Below, piece after piece: positions 25,037 to 33,294 of a DNA stretch of 64,000 bases (the first letter of the stretch is position 1; each line of letters starts with the position of its first letter). The notes under the pieces were generated by a model that was not told the origin of the DNA, searched no databases, and saw only the letters and a program-made list of their open reading frames with translations. Source of the DNA: Streptomyces barkulensis. GTDB taxonomy: Bacteria; Actinomycetota; Actinomycetes; Streptomycetales; Streptomycetaceae. Where the stretch lies: assembly GCF_002843305.1 (NCBI RefSeq), contig NZ_PGSG01000104.1, forward strand, positions 145,965-209,964, read 5' to 3'. The translations under genes were made by a program, and so were the position numbers.

Positions 25037-25891
25037 TCAGCCGACCCGCTGCATCGCCTTGCGGTGCCGCTCGGCCATCGCGGCCCCGGACTCACGGCGG
25101 GCCATCCTGCGCAGGACGGGCGGTGCGAGGAGGAGCCCGGCGACCGCCCAGGCGCCCAGTACGCCCACCGTCTCCAGGTATCGCCAGGACTCGCCGATCT
25201 CGGCGGCGACAGCCACGTCCGGCAGCAGCGCGGCACGCAGGCCGAGGCCGAGCCAGTAGACGGGGAAGACCTGTGCGACGAGCTGCAGCCACTCGGGCAG
25301 CTCCGTCAGCGGGAAGTAGATCCCGGAGATCACCACCAGCCCCATCACCGGGAGCATCAGCAGCCCGATGGTGCGCGGGCTGGTGACGAGCGAGCCGATG
25401 ACGGCGCCCGCCGGCAGGGTCGCCAGGAGGCCCAGCGGCACCACCCACACCAGCGTCAGCAGCGCTCCCCCGCCGCGCTGGGCGACCCCGTCGACCATGA
25501 ACACGCCGACGGCGAAGGGGAGCACCATGGAGACCAGGGCCGTGCCCGAGACCATGACGACCTTGCCGACCAGATGACCGACCATGCCGTGGGGTACGGC
25601 CTTGGCGCGCAGCAGCGTGCCGTCCTCGCGCTCGGTCGCCAGCAGCTGCGCCGTGGTCATCACCCCGGTGAACGCCAGCGTCATCCCCAGCATGCTCGGC
25701 AGCATGAACGCGCCCGCCGAGATGCCCGCGCCCTCCAGCGCCTCGTCCCCGACCAGGAACAGCGGCACGATGAGCAGGACGGTCCAGAGCACGTACCCGA
25801 ACACGTCCTGGCCGCTGGTGAAGGTCTGCTTGAGTTCCGTCCAGCCGCGCCGCAGGCCCGTCCTGGCCGCGTACCACACCGGGTTGTTCAT
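25037..25891 (-). CDS. ABC-2 type transporter permease
   Basis: 284 residues. ATG at 25891 overlaps the stop of the ATPase gene (ATGA). Six hydrophobic segments are visible, including VLWTVLLIVPLFLVG, MLPSMLGMTLAFTGVMTTAQLLATEREDGTLLRAKA (a typical ABC-2 coupling region), LVSMVLPFAVGVFMV and IGLLMLPVMGLVVISGIYFPLTELP (YFP element). It forms the membrane half of an efflux pump with the neighbouring ATPase. The cargo, perhaps a drug, lipid or peptide, is unknown. Confidence 0.9.
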   Translation of the reverse strand: MNNPVWYAARTGLRRGWTELKQTFTSGQDVFGYVLWTVLLIVPLFLVGDEALEGAGISAGAFMLPSMLGMTLAFTGVMTTAQLLATEREDGTLLRAKAVPHGMVGHLVGKVVMVSGTALVSMVLPFAVGVFMVDGVAQRGGGALLTLVWVVPLGLLATLPAGAVIGSLVTSPRTIGLLMLPVMGLVVISGIYFPLTELPEWLQLVAQVFPVYWLGLGLRAALLPDVAVAAEIGESWRYLETVGVLGAWAVAGLLLAPPVLRRMARRESGAAMAERHRKAMQRVG

Positions 25892-26862
25892 CGCGCTGCC
25901 TCCCCGAAGGCGTGTGCCGCCCGCTCGCCGGTGACGTGGCCCGCCTCCAGCTCCCGCACCATCGTCAGATAGGTGTCCTCCAGGCTCGCCCGGCGCACCT
26001 CCAGCCCGCCGATCGCGTCGCCGTGCTCCTCGAAGAGGCGGCGGACGAACCGGGTGGGCTCGGCCGTCGACTGCTCGAAGGGTCTCCCGTCCCGCGTCCA
26101 GCGCACGGTGGCCTCGGCCGACGCCTGCCGGGACAGCTCCGCGGCCGGGCCGTCGGCCACGATCCGGCCGCCGGCCAGGATGAGGATCCGGTCGGCGAGC
26201 TTCTCCGCCTCGGCGAGGTCGTGGGTGGTCATCAGGACGGTGGTGTTCTCGTCCGCGAGCCCGCGCACCAGGCCGTGGAACTCGTTCCTGGCCTCCGGGT
26301 CCAGGCCGGCCGTCGGCTCGTCCAGGAACAGCAGCTCGGGCCTGCCCACGATGCCGACGGCCACGTCCAGGCGCCTGCGCTGCCCGCCCGACAGGGTCGC
26401 GACCCGCTTGTGCGCCTGCTCGGTCAGGCCGATGGCGGCGATGAGCTCGTCGGTGTCCCACGGCCGCCGGACGAGGTCGGTGGAGTACGGCGCGTAGTAG
26501 GCGCCCAGGTGCTCCAGCAGCTCCCGCACCCGCCACTTGCCGTGGTCGCGCCAGGACTGCAGGACGATGCCCAGGCGCGCGCGCCACCGCTCATCCCCGT
26601 GGGCCGGGTCGGCGCCCAGTACGGTCACCTCGCCGGCCGAGCGCATCCGGAAGCCTTCCAGGACCTCGATCGTGGTCGTCTTGCCCGCGCCGTTCGGGCC
26701 CAGCAGTACGAGGACCTCGCCCCGGCGGGCGGTGAACTCCACTCCCCTGAGCACGTCCTGGGTGCGGTAGCGCATCCGCAGGCCGCGTACGTCGATGACC
26801 GTGTCACTCCCCGGCGGGCTGCCTCCGGCTCCGGCTCCGGGTATGGCGTGGTCGGCCGTCAT
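25888..26862 (-). CDS. ABC transporter ATP-binding protein (drug-export type)
   Basis: 324 residues. ATG at 26862 has GGGGGAGAG upstream. Walker A is LLGPNGAGKTTT, the signature motif is TLSGGQRRRL, Walker B is LLFLDEPTAGLDPEA and the H-loop is MTTHDLAEAE. A C-terminal extension of about 80 residues (SAEATVRWTRDGRPFEQ ... LEDTYLTMVRELEAG) is typical of DrrA-type exporters. It is transcribed with the permease. The 5' end faces a copy of a 66-bp repeat near 27000. Confidence 0.92.
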   Translation of the reverse strand: MTADHAIPGAGAGGSPPGSDTVIDVRGLRMRYRTQDVLRGVEFTARRGEVLVLLGPNGAGKTTTIEVLEGFRMRSAGEVTVLGADPAHGDERWRARLGIVLQSWRDHGKWRVRELLEHLGAYYAPYSTDLVRRPWDTDELIAAIGLTEQAHKRVATLSGGQRRRLDVAVGIVGRPELLFLDEPTAGLDPEARNEFHGLVRGLADENTTVLMTTHDLAEAEKLADRILILAGGRIVADGPAAELSRQASAEATVRWTRDGRPFEQSTAEPTRFVRRLFEEHGDAIGGLEVRRASLEDTYLTMVRELEAGHVTGERAAHAFGEAAR

Positions 26863-26968
26863 CGGCTCTCCCCCGTCTCTTTCGTGGTCCGCTCCGCGGG
26901 GCCGGGGTCGGAAGGCTGTGCCCGCGTCCGTGGTCATGGGACGCGCTGTGCGGCCGTGGCCGCCCTTC

Positions 26969-27034
26969 CGGGCCCTCCCCCGGACGGGCACCCTACCGAA
27001 CGGCCCGGCCGCACTCCTCGGCGAGCGGTACGGC
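26969..27034 (+). repeat. 66-bp direct repeat, copy 1
   Basis: Begins CGGGCCCTCCCCCGGACGGG and ends GCGAGCGGTACGGCC. It matches 28318-28383 at most positions in the same orientation. The core CCGAACGGCCCGGCCGCAC is identical in both copies. The two copies bracket the antiporter gene. Confidence 0.75.
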
Positions 27035-27158
27035 CGTACGCGCACACCGCGGCCGGGCGGGCCGGTCGGCCGACGAGTGGGTGAGTTCGGCCCGGCGAAA
27101 GGACGGCACGGCGGTCGGCAGCACGACGGCCCACCGGCGGCTGCCTACGCTGCGGGGT

Positions 27159-28253
27159 GTGGATATCGCCGAGGTTGTGCTGGTGGCGGGCGGACTGGTC
27201 GTGCTCGTCGGCGGCGGGGAGCTGCTGGTCCGCGGAGCCTCCGGGCTGGCGGCACGGCTCGGTCTCTCGCCGCTCGTCATCGGCCTGACGGTGGTGGCGT
27301 TCGCCACCTCCGCACCGGAGCTGGCGGTCACCCTCGGCGCGGCTCTGAGCGGCGAACCCGACCTTGCCGTCGGCAACGTGGTGGGCAGCAACATGGTCAA
27401 CGTGCTCCTCGTCCTCGGCGCCTCTGCGATCGTGCTGCCGCTGACCGTCAGGTCCCAGTTGGTACGTCTGGACCTGCCCATCCTCGTCGGGGTGTCCGTG
27501 CTGCTGCTCGCCCTGGCGGCGGACGGCGCCGTCACCGCGGGCGACGGTGCGCTGCTGCTGGCCATCATCGTCGGCTACACCGCGCTGGCCCTGGTGACGG
27601 GCCGTCGGCAGGCCGGCTCCGGGCCCTCCGGCGCGGACGCCGGACAGGGCGCGCAGCGTCCGCTGTGGACGCAACTCGCGGCGGTGGCGGTCGGCGTGGG
27701 CCTGCTGGCCGTCGGAGCCCGCATGCTCGTGGAGGGGGCGGTCGGGATCGCGACCGGGTTCGGGGTGAGCAGTCTGGTCATCGGGCTCACCGTGGTGGCG
27801 GTGGGCACCTCGCTGCCCGAGCTGGCCACCTCGCTGATCGCGGCCCGGCGCGGGGAGCGCGACCTGGCGGTGGGCAACATCGTGGGCAGCTGCCTCTTCA
27901 ACATCTGCGTGGTGCTGGGGCTGGCCGGTGTGATCGCCCCGGGCGGGGTGCCGGTGGCGCCGGCCGCGGTCGCACTCGACATCCCGCTCATGATCGCCAC
28001 CTCGGTCGCACTGCTGCCGGTCGCGTTCACCGGGCTCGCGATCGCCCGGTGGGAGGGTGCGCTGTTCCTGGCCCTCTACGCCGCCTACACGGCTTACCTG
28101 CTGCTCGCGGCCACCGAGCACGACGCGCTCGAGGGGTTCACCACCGTCATGCTGTGGTTCACCCTTCCGCTCGTCGCGCTCACCCTCGTCGTCCTGGCCT
28201 CCTTCGAGGCCGGCCGGCGGCGCGGCGGCGGGCGTCCGATCGTGCCGCGGTAG
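27159..28253 (+). CDS. Calcium/sodium antiporter (CaCA family, YrbG-like)
   Basis: 364 residues from GTG 27159, chosen because homologues start at the first hydrophobic segment (AEVVLVAGGLVVLVGGGELLVRGASG). The two internal repeats each have the CaCA alpha-motif: GLTVVAFATSAPELAVTL...VGNVVGSNMVNVLLVLG and GLTVVAVGTSLPELATSL...VGNIVGSCLFNICVVLG, with the essential Glu in each PEL. About ten transmembrane helices are present. It exchanges cations, probably Ca2+ for Na+ or H+, across the plasma membrane. It is a single gene between two copies of a direct repeat. Confidence 0.9.
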   Translation: MDIAEVVLVAGGLVVLVGGGELLVRGASGLAARLGLSPLVIGLTVVAFATSAPELAVTLGAALSGEPDLAVGNVVGSNMVNVLLVLGASAIVLPLTVRSQLVRLDLPILVGVSVLLLALAADGAVTAGDGALLLAIIVGYTALALVTGRRQAGSGPSGADAGQGAQRPLWTQLAAVAVGVGLLAVGARMLVEGAVGIATGFGVSSLVIGLTVVAVGTSLPELATSLIAARRGERDLAVGNIVGSCLFNICVVLGLAGVIAPGGVPVAPAAVALDIPLMIATSVALLPVAFTGLAIARWEGALFLALYAAYTAYLLLAATEHDALEGFTTVMLWFTLPLVALTLVVLASFEAGRRRGGGRPIVPR

Positions 28254-28317
28254 CCCGGACCGCCCGGACCGCCCGCCCCGCGCCGGCTGGGAACGGCCGT
28301 TCGGTGGGGCGCCCGTC

Positions 28318-28383
28318 CGGGCCCTACCCGGACGGGCTTCCTGCCGAACGGCCCGGCCGCACACCTCAGCGAGCGGCGCGGCC
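28318..28383 (+). repeat. 66-bp direct repeat, copy 2
   Basis: Begins CGGGCCCTACCCGGACGGGC and ends GCGAGCGGCGCGGCC. It is the partner of 26969-27034. It overlaps the last codons of the minus-strand DUF397 gene, so one copy is partly coding. It also lies close to a GAACGGCCGTTC palindrome at 28291-28302. Confidence 0.75.
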
Positions 28384-28554
28384 CAGGAAGTCCTCCCACA
28401 CGGACGGGGAGACGGCGAGGACCGGGCCGTCCTCCTCCTTGGAGTCGCGGACGTGCACGGCTCCGGGGCGGTACGCGACCTCCACGCAGCTGTCCCCCTG
28501 GGAACCGCTGTGGCTGCTCTTGAACCAGTTCAGCTCGTCGCCTGCGCTGCTCAT
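28366..28554 (-). CDS. DUF397 protein
   Basis: 62 residues with the DUF397 signature: LNWFKSSHSGSQGDSCVEVAY, then AVHVRDSKEEDGPVLAVSPSVWEDFL. ATG at 28554 overlaps the stop of the XRE regulator (ATGA), the standard Streptomyces regulator/DUF397 pair. Related pairs (for example the BldB/WhiJ-type loci) act in development, where the small protein antagonises or modulates the DNA-binding partner. Confidence 0.92.
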   Translation of the reverse strand: MSSAGDELNWFKSSHSGSQGDSCVEVAYRPGAVHVRDSKEEDGPVLAVSPSVWEDFLGRAAR

Positions 28555-29375
28555 AGCTCTCCTCGCATCCGCTTCAACAGTTCGACCGAGTCCGCCGGGG
28601 ACAGGGCCTGCGAACGCATCCTGGCATAGCGCATCTGCATCAGGCTGACGTCTTTCCGCCCGGCTACGAGCTGGCCGGTTTGCTGCCCCTCCGCGTATCC
28701 GAGCCACCTGTGCTCCCGCGTCTCCATCAGCTGCATCGGGCCGTCCGTGCCCGCGTGGTGGGGCTGGCGCAGCGGCATGATCTGGATCTCGACGTTCCAC
28801 AGCCGCGCGCACTCGATGAGGTGGTCGAGCTGCTCCCGCGTGACCTCGTCCCCGCCGGTGCGGCGCAGCAGCACCGCCTCCTCGATGATGAAGCTGAGCG
28901 CGATCGGCGGTTCGCGCCGCAGCAGTTCCTTTCGCGCCAGCCGCGCGGCGATCCGCTCGGCCAGTTCCTTCTCGGTGGGCGGCGGCGGGACGTCGAGCAT
29001 GACCGCCCGCGCGTACGCCTCCGTCTGGAGCAGGCCGGGCACCACCCGGCACTCGTAGACGCACAGGGTCACCGCCGTCTTCTCCAGCTGCGCCCACAGC
29101 CGGAACCACGCCGCCAGCCCCGGCTGCCGCGCCACGTTCCGCGCCGCCACGCGCAGGACGCCGAAGGCGTCCAGAACCTCCTCCGCCCGCTCGACGAAGT
29201 CCTCGGGCGGCATACGGCGGCCCTGCTCGATCGAACTGATCGTGTGCGGCGAGTAGATCACCTCCTCCGCGAGCTGTTCCCGGGTCAGCGCCGCGCGCTC
29301 GCGGAAGACCTTGAGCACTGCCCCGAAGGTCTTCAGGCTGTCGGACGTCCCTGGTCCGCCGTCGATGTTCGCCAT
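28551..29375 (-). CDS. XRE-family regulator with DUF5753 ligand domain
   Basis: 274 residues. The N-terminal helix-turn-helix is LKVFRERAALTREQLAEEVIYSPHTISSIEQGRRMP. The C-terminal DUF5753-type domain has the recurrent VVPGLLQTEAYARAVM and FIIEEAVLLRRTGGDEV. ATG 29375 was chosen because it begins the conserved HTH region; upstream in-frame codons lie in low-complexity sequence. It is paired with the DUF397 gene just downstream and is probably a developmental or defence-linked regulator. Confidence 0.9.
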   Translation of the reverse strand: MANIDGGPGTSDSLKTFGAVLKVFRERAALTREQLAEEVIYSPHTISSIEQGRRMPPEDFVERAEEVLDAFGVLRVAARNVARQPGLAAWFRLWAQLEKTAVTLCVYECRVVPGLLQTEAYARAVMLDVPPPPTEKELAERIAARLARKELLRREPPIALSFIIEEAVLLRRTGGDEVTREQLDHLIECARLWNVEIQIMPLRQPHHAGTDGPMQLMETREHRWLGYAEGQQTGQLVAGRKDVSLMQMRYARMRSQALSPADSVELLKRMRGEL

Positions 29376-29793
29376 GAGTGGCCCCCTCGTCGCACATGTC
29401 GTGGATGCGTCGTACATGTCCAACGAGGCGGTGGGGGCCGGGTGCTCGTACGCCGCGGGGCCACCGCCCGTACACACCTGCCTGTACGTGCCGTCATCGT
29501 GGCGTGGGGCGTCGGCAGCCCGGCAGGGTGGGCGCATGACACCGACAACAGCCGCCGCGTGCACCGGACTCCCGCCGGCCGGGGCCGCGCCCACGGCGTA
29601 CTTCGGCCCCACCACTCGCGTGCGCTTCTCTCTGGGGCGCCGGATGAGGCCGCGGCCTCACGGAGGTTCCGGAAGCCCTTCCCGCCGGTTGGCCCGAAAG
29701 CATGTTCCCCAAGCCGTCTCCCCTCACTACAGTTGCCGCGTTTGCGCTGGTCAGCATGGCCGGGCACCGGATCCGGCCGGAGGGGTGGCAGCT

Positions 29794-30063
29794 GTGGACA
29801 GGCCCTGGGAAGCCGATGCCGGAACCGACTTCAAAAGGAGGGTCGGCAAGTCCCCTCAGGAGTTGGGGGTGACGACCGACAACGCCGACTGTCCGGACAT
29901 CTGGGAGCTCGGGAACGGGGACATCGCCGTCATCGGACGGGACCTCACGGAATCACTCGGAAAGAACCTGCCGGCCGGTGTGTCGATCGGAGCCGACGAG
30001 CGGCTGGTGGTTATCCCCAGGAGCATGATGATCGCGGCGAAACCGGATATCCCCAATGTTTGA
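29794..30063 (+). CDS. Small conserved hypothetical protein
   Basis: 89 residues from GTG 29794, chosen because GGAGGGG lies about eight bases upstream. It reads VDRPWEADAGTDFKRRVGKSP, then DNADCPDIWELGNGDIAVIGRDLT and DERLVVIPRSMM. This short form recurs next to DUF6879 genes in Streptomyces, and the next gene follows almost directly. It is a single-domain soluble protein of unknown function, probably part of a regulator module with the divergent XRE/DUF397 genes. Confidence 0.7.
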   Translation: MDRPWEADAGTDFKRRVGKSPQELGVTTDNADCPDIWELGNGDIAVIGRDLTESLGKNLPAGVSIGADERLVVIPRSMMIAAKPDIPNV

Positions 30064-30085
30064 ATCATTCCCGGCAGGTGAATCA

Positions 30086-30697
30086 GTGCGCCTCGACCGG
30101 AAGAAGTACCACGAGGACTTCTACCGTGTCTTCGAGAGCGGGATCCGGCAGCTGAGGAAGCTCGAACGCGGCCAGCACTTCAGGGAACGCGGCTTCCCGA
30201 GCTGGGAGGCCTTCGACTCCGGGGAGTGGGAGACGGCCCTCTCCCTCGTCGAGGAGAAGCGCGAGGTCTATACACGGCAGTTGCGGGAAACGGAACGCCT
30301 CGGAGTCCGGCAGCGCCGTCTGCGGGTGGTGGAGTTCCCCGTCACGCCGTATGTGCAGTGGGAGTTCTTCGTCCTCCGCCTCAAGATGGAACTGGGCGAC
30401 GAGATCAGGGCGATCGACGCCCGCGCCATCGCGGAGACCGAGCGCGAGCGGCCCGTGCCCGAGGTGGTGATCCTCGGGGACCGGGCCATGTACGAGGTGG
30501 TCTACGAGAACGGGGACGCGGCGGGCGCCCGGCGATACGCCGATCCGGCGCTGATCGCCGAGACGGCGGCCGGTTTCGACGCGCTCTACGAGCGCGGCGA
30601 GGACTTCACGGAGTTCTTCGAGCGGGAGATCGCTCCGCTGCCCCCGCCCGCCGTGGGGCGCCGTGTCGCCGCCGGGCACGGGGCGCCGTCGGCCTGA
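30086..30697 (+). CDS. DUF6879 family protein
   Basis: 203 residues from GTG 30086, supported by AGGTGA six bases upstream. An ATG at 30056, overlapping the previous stop, would add ten residues but lacks a ribosome site. The family pattern is DFYRVFESGIRQLRKLERGQHF, RLRVVEFPVTPYVQWEFFVLRLKMELGDEIR and PEVVILGDRAMYEVVYE. Many homologues sit beside XRE/DUF397 regulators. Function is unknown, but a role in the same signalling unit is likely. Confidence 0.82.
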   Translation: MRLDRKKYHEDFYRVFESGIRQLRKLERGQHFRERGFPSWEAFDSGEWETALSLVEEKREVYTRQLRETERLGVRQRRLRVVEFPVTPYVQWEFFVLRLKMELGDEIRAIDARAIAETERERPVPEVVILGDRAMYEVVYENGDAAGARRYADPALIAETAAGFDALYERGEDFTEFFEREIAPLPPPAVGRRVAAGHGAPSA

Positions 30698-30726
30698 CCC
30701 GCTCCCTGCCCCTGGCGCCCCGGTCT

Positions 30727-30763
30727 CCCGGCTTCCCGGCTTCCCGGCTTCCCGGCTTCCCGG
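30727..30763 (+). repeat. CCCGGCTT octamer tandem repeat
   Basis: Four perfect copies of CCCGGCTT followed by a partial fifth, in the noncoding gap after the DUF6879 gene. It is a simple repeat with no dyad symmetry long enough to act as a terminator. Confidence 0.85.
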
Positions 30764-30883
30764 CCGTACCGCGTGCCCATGTGCACCGCGCCGACGCCCA
30801 CCGTTCCGCTCAGGGCCGGTGGGCGTCGGCGCGACTGCGGCGACGCGTTCGGCGCGCGGGGCGGTGACGGGCGCATGCGCCCG

Positions 30884-31384
30884 TCACCGGATGTCGTGGC
30901 CGGGGTGGGCCCGGTCGTAGCGGTGCCGTGCCTCGGCGATGGCGGCGCGATGGGCCAGTGACCAGTCGGCCAGCGCCTTGACCAGGTGGGTCAGTCCGTC
31001 ACCGGTCTCGGTCAGGCGGTAGTCGACCTGGGCCGGGACGGTCGGGTACACGGTGCGCAGGACGAGCCCGTCGCGTTCCAGCCTGCGTACGGTGAGGGTG
31101 AGCATCCGCTGGGAGATGCCGTCGATCGCGCGCTGCAGTTCCCGGAAGCGGCGCGGCCCGCCGGCGAGTTCGACGATCACCAGGACCGACCACTTGTCCC
31201 CGATGCGGTCCAGGACGTCACGGATCCCGCAGTCCGGATGGTCCTCCCGCCCGCAGGGGTCGAGGTCGGCGGGCGCGGTGGAGTCCGCGTTCGGCGACGG
31301 CGCTCTGGCGGCGGTCGCCCGTGCGGACCTCGCCGAGGCCGCGGCGGTCGTCGCGGCGGACCCGGCACGGCACGAGGGGCGCAC
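30884..31384 (-). CDS. HxlR-family transcriptional regulator with an altered N-terminus
   Basis: HxlR core: CGIRDVLDRIGDKWSVLVIVELAGGPRRFRELQRAIDGISQRMLTLTVRRLERDGLV, then VDYRLTETGDGLTHLVKALADWSLAH, a complete winged helix. The native part seems to begin at ...STAPADLDPCG, but no ATG, GTG or TTG is present there. The only in-frame start is the GTG at 31384, about 45 codons upstream and antisense to a truncated NmrA-like gene. The normal 5' end appears to have been deleted, so expression is doubtful unless the new start is used. Confidence 0.75.
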   Translation of the reverse strand: MRPSCRAGSAATTAAASARSARATAARAPSPNADSTAPADLDPCGREDHPDCGIRDVLDRIGDKWSVLVIVELAGGPRRFRELQRAIDGISQRMLTLTVRRLERDGLVLRTVYPTVPAQVDYRLTETGDGLTHLVKALADWSLAHRAAIAEARHRYDRAHPGHDIR

Positions 31385-31673
31385 CTACGACCTGACCGGC
31401 ACTCCGGTCACGGCGGAGCGGGTCGCCGGCCGGCTCGGCGTTCCGCACCGGACCATCGGCCTGGGCGAGTACCGGCGCAGGATCGCCGAGGGGATGCCGG
31501 GGCTGCTGCCGTTCCAGCCGCCCATGCTCGTCTCGATCGCGACCGGCATCCGGCACGGCTTCCTGGACGGCACCGGTCCCGATCTCGCCGGCCTCCTCGG
31601 CCGCCCGGTGCGCGATCCGCTGGACGCGGCCGTCGCGACCGCGTCCGCCGCGCGGCCGGGGACCGCGGCCTGA
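31284..31673 (+). pseudogene. C-terminal fragment of an NmrA-like NAD(P)-binding protein
   Basis: The frame reads SAFGDGALAAVARADLAEAAAVV, then GRTYDLTGTPVTAERVAGRLGVPHRTIGLGEYRRRIAEGMP, matching the C-terminal half of NmrA/QOR2-type NAD(P)H-binding reductases. The N-terminal Rossmann half (GATGxxG) is missing and no start codon or ribosome site precedes the homology, which begins abruptly beside the HxlR gene. Such reductases are often divergent from an HxlR regulator, so one deletion probably removed the promoter region and both gene starts. Confidence 0.75.
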
Positions 31674-31719
31674 ACCGGCGGACTCCGGCGGGCTGCGCTG
31701 CGGAGGACGCCGGTTCAGG
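31669..31719. terminator. Inverted repeat between convergent genes
   Basis: A 12-bp perfect inverted repeat, CCTGAACCGGCG (31669-31680) and CGCCGGTTCAGG (31708-31719), encloses a further small hairpin. It spans the ends of the plus-strand NmrA remnant and the minus-strand lipoprotein gene. This fits a bidirectional factor-independent terminator without a U-tract, as is common in Streptomyces. Confidence 0.6.
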
Positions 31720-32161
31720 GGCGGGCGTCCAGGCGGTGCAGCAGGGAGCCGTCCCGGCCGAAGACGTCCATCAGGTATCCCCGCTCCAGTGAGACGCCTT
31801 CCACCTGTACCAGGAAGAAGGCGAGGGAGTCCTTCAGCCGTTCGAACCTCTGGGCGTCCGAGTCCGTGGCGCGGCTGCGGACGGTCAGCAGGGGCACGCC
31901 GCCGGGGCCGGGTTCCCGCTGGACGGCGTAGACGTCCTCGTCGCCGCCGGATTCGCGGTAGCGCTCGGCCAGTGCCTTCGCCCCGGCGGGCGCGGCCGTG
32001 CTCACCGCCGTGGGCCCGGCGGAGGCGGGGGCGGAGGGGGCGTCGGGCCGTGCGTCGGGGCGCTCCTGCTCCTGATCCTGGCCGCCGGTGCAGGCGGTCA
32101 GGAGGACGGCGCACAGCGGCAGGGCCAGTGCGGCGGTGCGGGGGCTTCTCCGTAAGGGCAT
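31715..32161 (-). CDS. Small lipoprotein of unknown function
   Basis: 148 residues. The signal peptide ends in the lipobox LCAVLLTACTG (Cys24). A Pro/Ala/Asp-rich linker (PDARPDAPSAPASAGPTAV) leads to a compact domain: ALAERYRESGGDEDVYAVQRE, VPLLTVRSRATDSDAQRFERL, FFLVQVEGVSLERGYLMDVFG. No family is recognised. It lies next to, but is separately oriented from, the siderophore transporter, and nothing links it to iron. Confidence 0.75.
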   Translation of the reverse strand: MPLRRSPRTAALALPLCAVLLTACTGGQDQEQERPDARPDAPSAPASAGPTAVSTAAPAGAKALAERYRESGGDEDVYAVQREPGPGGVPLLTVRSRATDSDAQRFERLKDSLAFFLVQVEGVSLERGYLMDVFGRDGSLLHRLDARP

Positions 32162-32251
32162 CGGCCGACCGTACCGCCTCCGGGCCGCGGCGTGGGCGGC
32201 GGCCCGGAAGCAGGTGGCGGGAGGCCGTAACGGGAGCCGGAAGGGGCGGGG

Positions 32252-33211
32252 TCAGCCGGCGTAGGCGGCCTCGATGTCCTCGACGACCTTCTCCATCGCG
32301 TACGGGCCGGCGCTGCTGCTCCACACCTGGCCGTCGACGCCGCTGACCGCGTCGCGCTCGACCGCCTTCAGCCGGGTGAAGGACTTCTGCTCCCGGGCCG
32401 CCTCGAGTGCCTTCTCCCCTTCGGCGTTGAGGGTGGCGATGAAGACGTGGTCGGCGTCGATGCGGTCGAGGTTCTCCAGGGACAGCGGGTCGGAGTGGGG
32501 GCTGTCGAGTTCCCGTGCGATGGGCAGGAGTTCGGCGCCGGCCTCCTTCAGCAGGCCGCTGGGCATGTTGGCGGCGTTCATCACCATGGGGCCGGCGGGC
32601 ATCCAGCGGGCCACCACGGCCGTGCCGGGGTCCTTTCCGCCGGCGGCGTCGGCGGCGCGCTCCAGGAGGGCGCCGATCTTGTTGTCGAACTCCTCCTTCT
32701 CGCCCAGCGCCTCGGCGTAGGTCCGCGCCGGCTGCTGCCAGTCGTCGTTGCCGGGGACGACGGTGGGGGCCACCGCCTTGAGTGCGTCGTACTGGGACTT
32801 CTCCAGCCTCGGCGCGGCCAGGATCAGGTCGGGGTCGGCCTTGAGGACGGCCTCGATGTTGGGTTCCTTGACGGTGGCGACCAGCGGGACGGACTCCGCC
32901 TTCTCTCCCAGGTAGCCGGGCGCGGTGTCCGCGCCGCGGGCGCTGCTGGTGCCGACCGGCTCGATGCCGAGGTACAGGGCGGTGTCCAGAGAGGTGTCAC
33001 CGAGAGCGACGACGCGCTTGGGTTCGGCGGGCACCTCCACCGAGCCGTAGGCGGTCTCGACCGAGCGCGTGGCGGCCGTCTTCTCGCCCCCGCCGCTTTC
33101 GCCGTCGTCGCCCGAGGCGGTCCCGCCGCAGGCGGCCACTCCCATGAGCAGGGCGGATGCCGCGAGAGCCTGGAGGGTTCGGCGGTTCACGGGCAGGGCG
33201 GAGCTGGGCAT
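32252..33211 (-). CDS. Iron-siderophore ABC transporter substrate-binding lipoprotein
   Basis: 319 residues. The signal has the lipobox ALLMGVAACGG. The Fe3+-siderophore-binding (FecB/FepB) pattern is RVVALGDTSLDTALYLGIEPVGTS, IEAVLKADPDLILAAPRLEKSQYDALKAVAPTV and DRIDADHVFIATLN. It is divergent from the two permease genes and shares with them an 83-bp region holding an iron box at 33246-33264. Ferric siderophore is the expected ligand; the type is unknown. Confidence 0.92.
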   Translation of the reverse strand: MPSSALPVNRRTLQALAASALLMGVAACGGTASGDDGESGGGEKTAATRSVETAYGSVEVPAEPKRVVALGDTSLDTALYLGIEPVGTSSARGADTAPGYLGEKAESVPLVATVKEPNIEAVLKADPDLILAAPRLEKSQYDALKAVAPTVVPGNDDWQQPARTYAEALGEKEEFDNKIGALLERAADAAGGKDPGTAVVARWMPAGPMVMNAANMPSGLLKEAGAELLPIARELDSPHSDPLSLENLDRIDADHVFIATLNAEGEKALEAAREQKSFTRLKAVERDAVSGVDGQVWSSSAGPYAMEKVVEDIEAAYAG

Positions 33212-33245
33212 GACGGGCCTCCTGGACGGGGATGGTGCCAGCGAA

Positions 33246-33264
33246 TGAGCTTAGGCTAACCTAA
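33246..33264. promoter_or_regulatory. IdeR/DmdR iron box
   Basis: TGAGCTTAGGCTAACCTAA matches the actinobacterial IdeR/DmdR consensus TTAGGTTAGGCTCACCTAA at 16 of 19 positions by my alignment. It lies between the divergent siderophore-binding-protein gene and the permease operon, placed to repress both when iron is plentiful. This is seen directly in sequence; binding is inferred from the known consensus. Confidence 0.85.
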
Positions 33265-33294
33265 CCGATGTACCGACCATCGAGAAGGTGTCAT

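Noticed and set aside
24394..25236. A 280-codon minus-strand ORF spanning the scar.
   Set aside because: Only its middle matches DUF421. Both ends are antisense or low-complexity sequence, so the ORF is fortuitous apart from the remnant.
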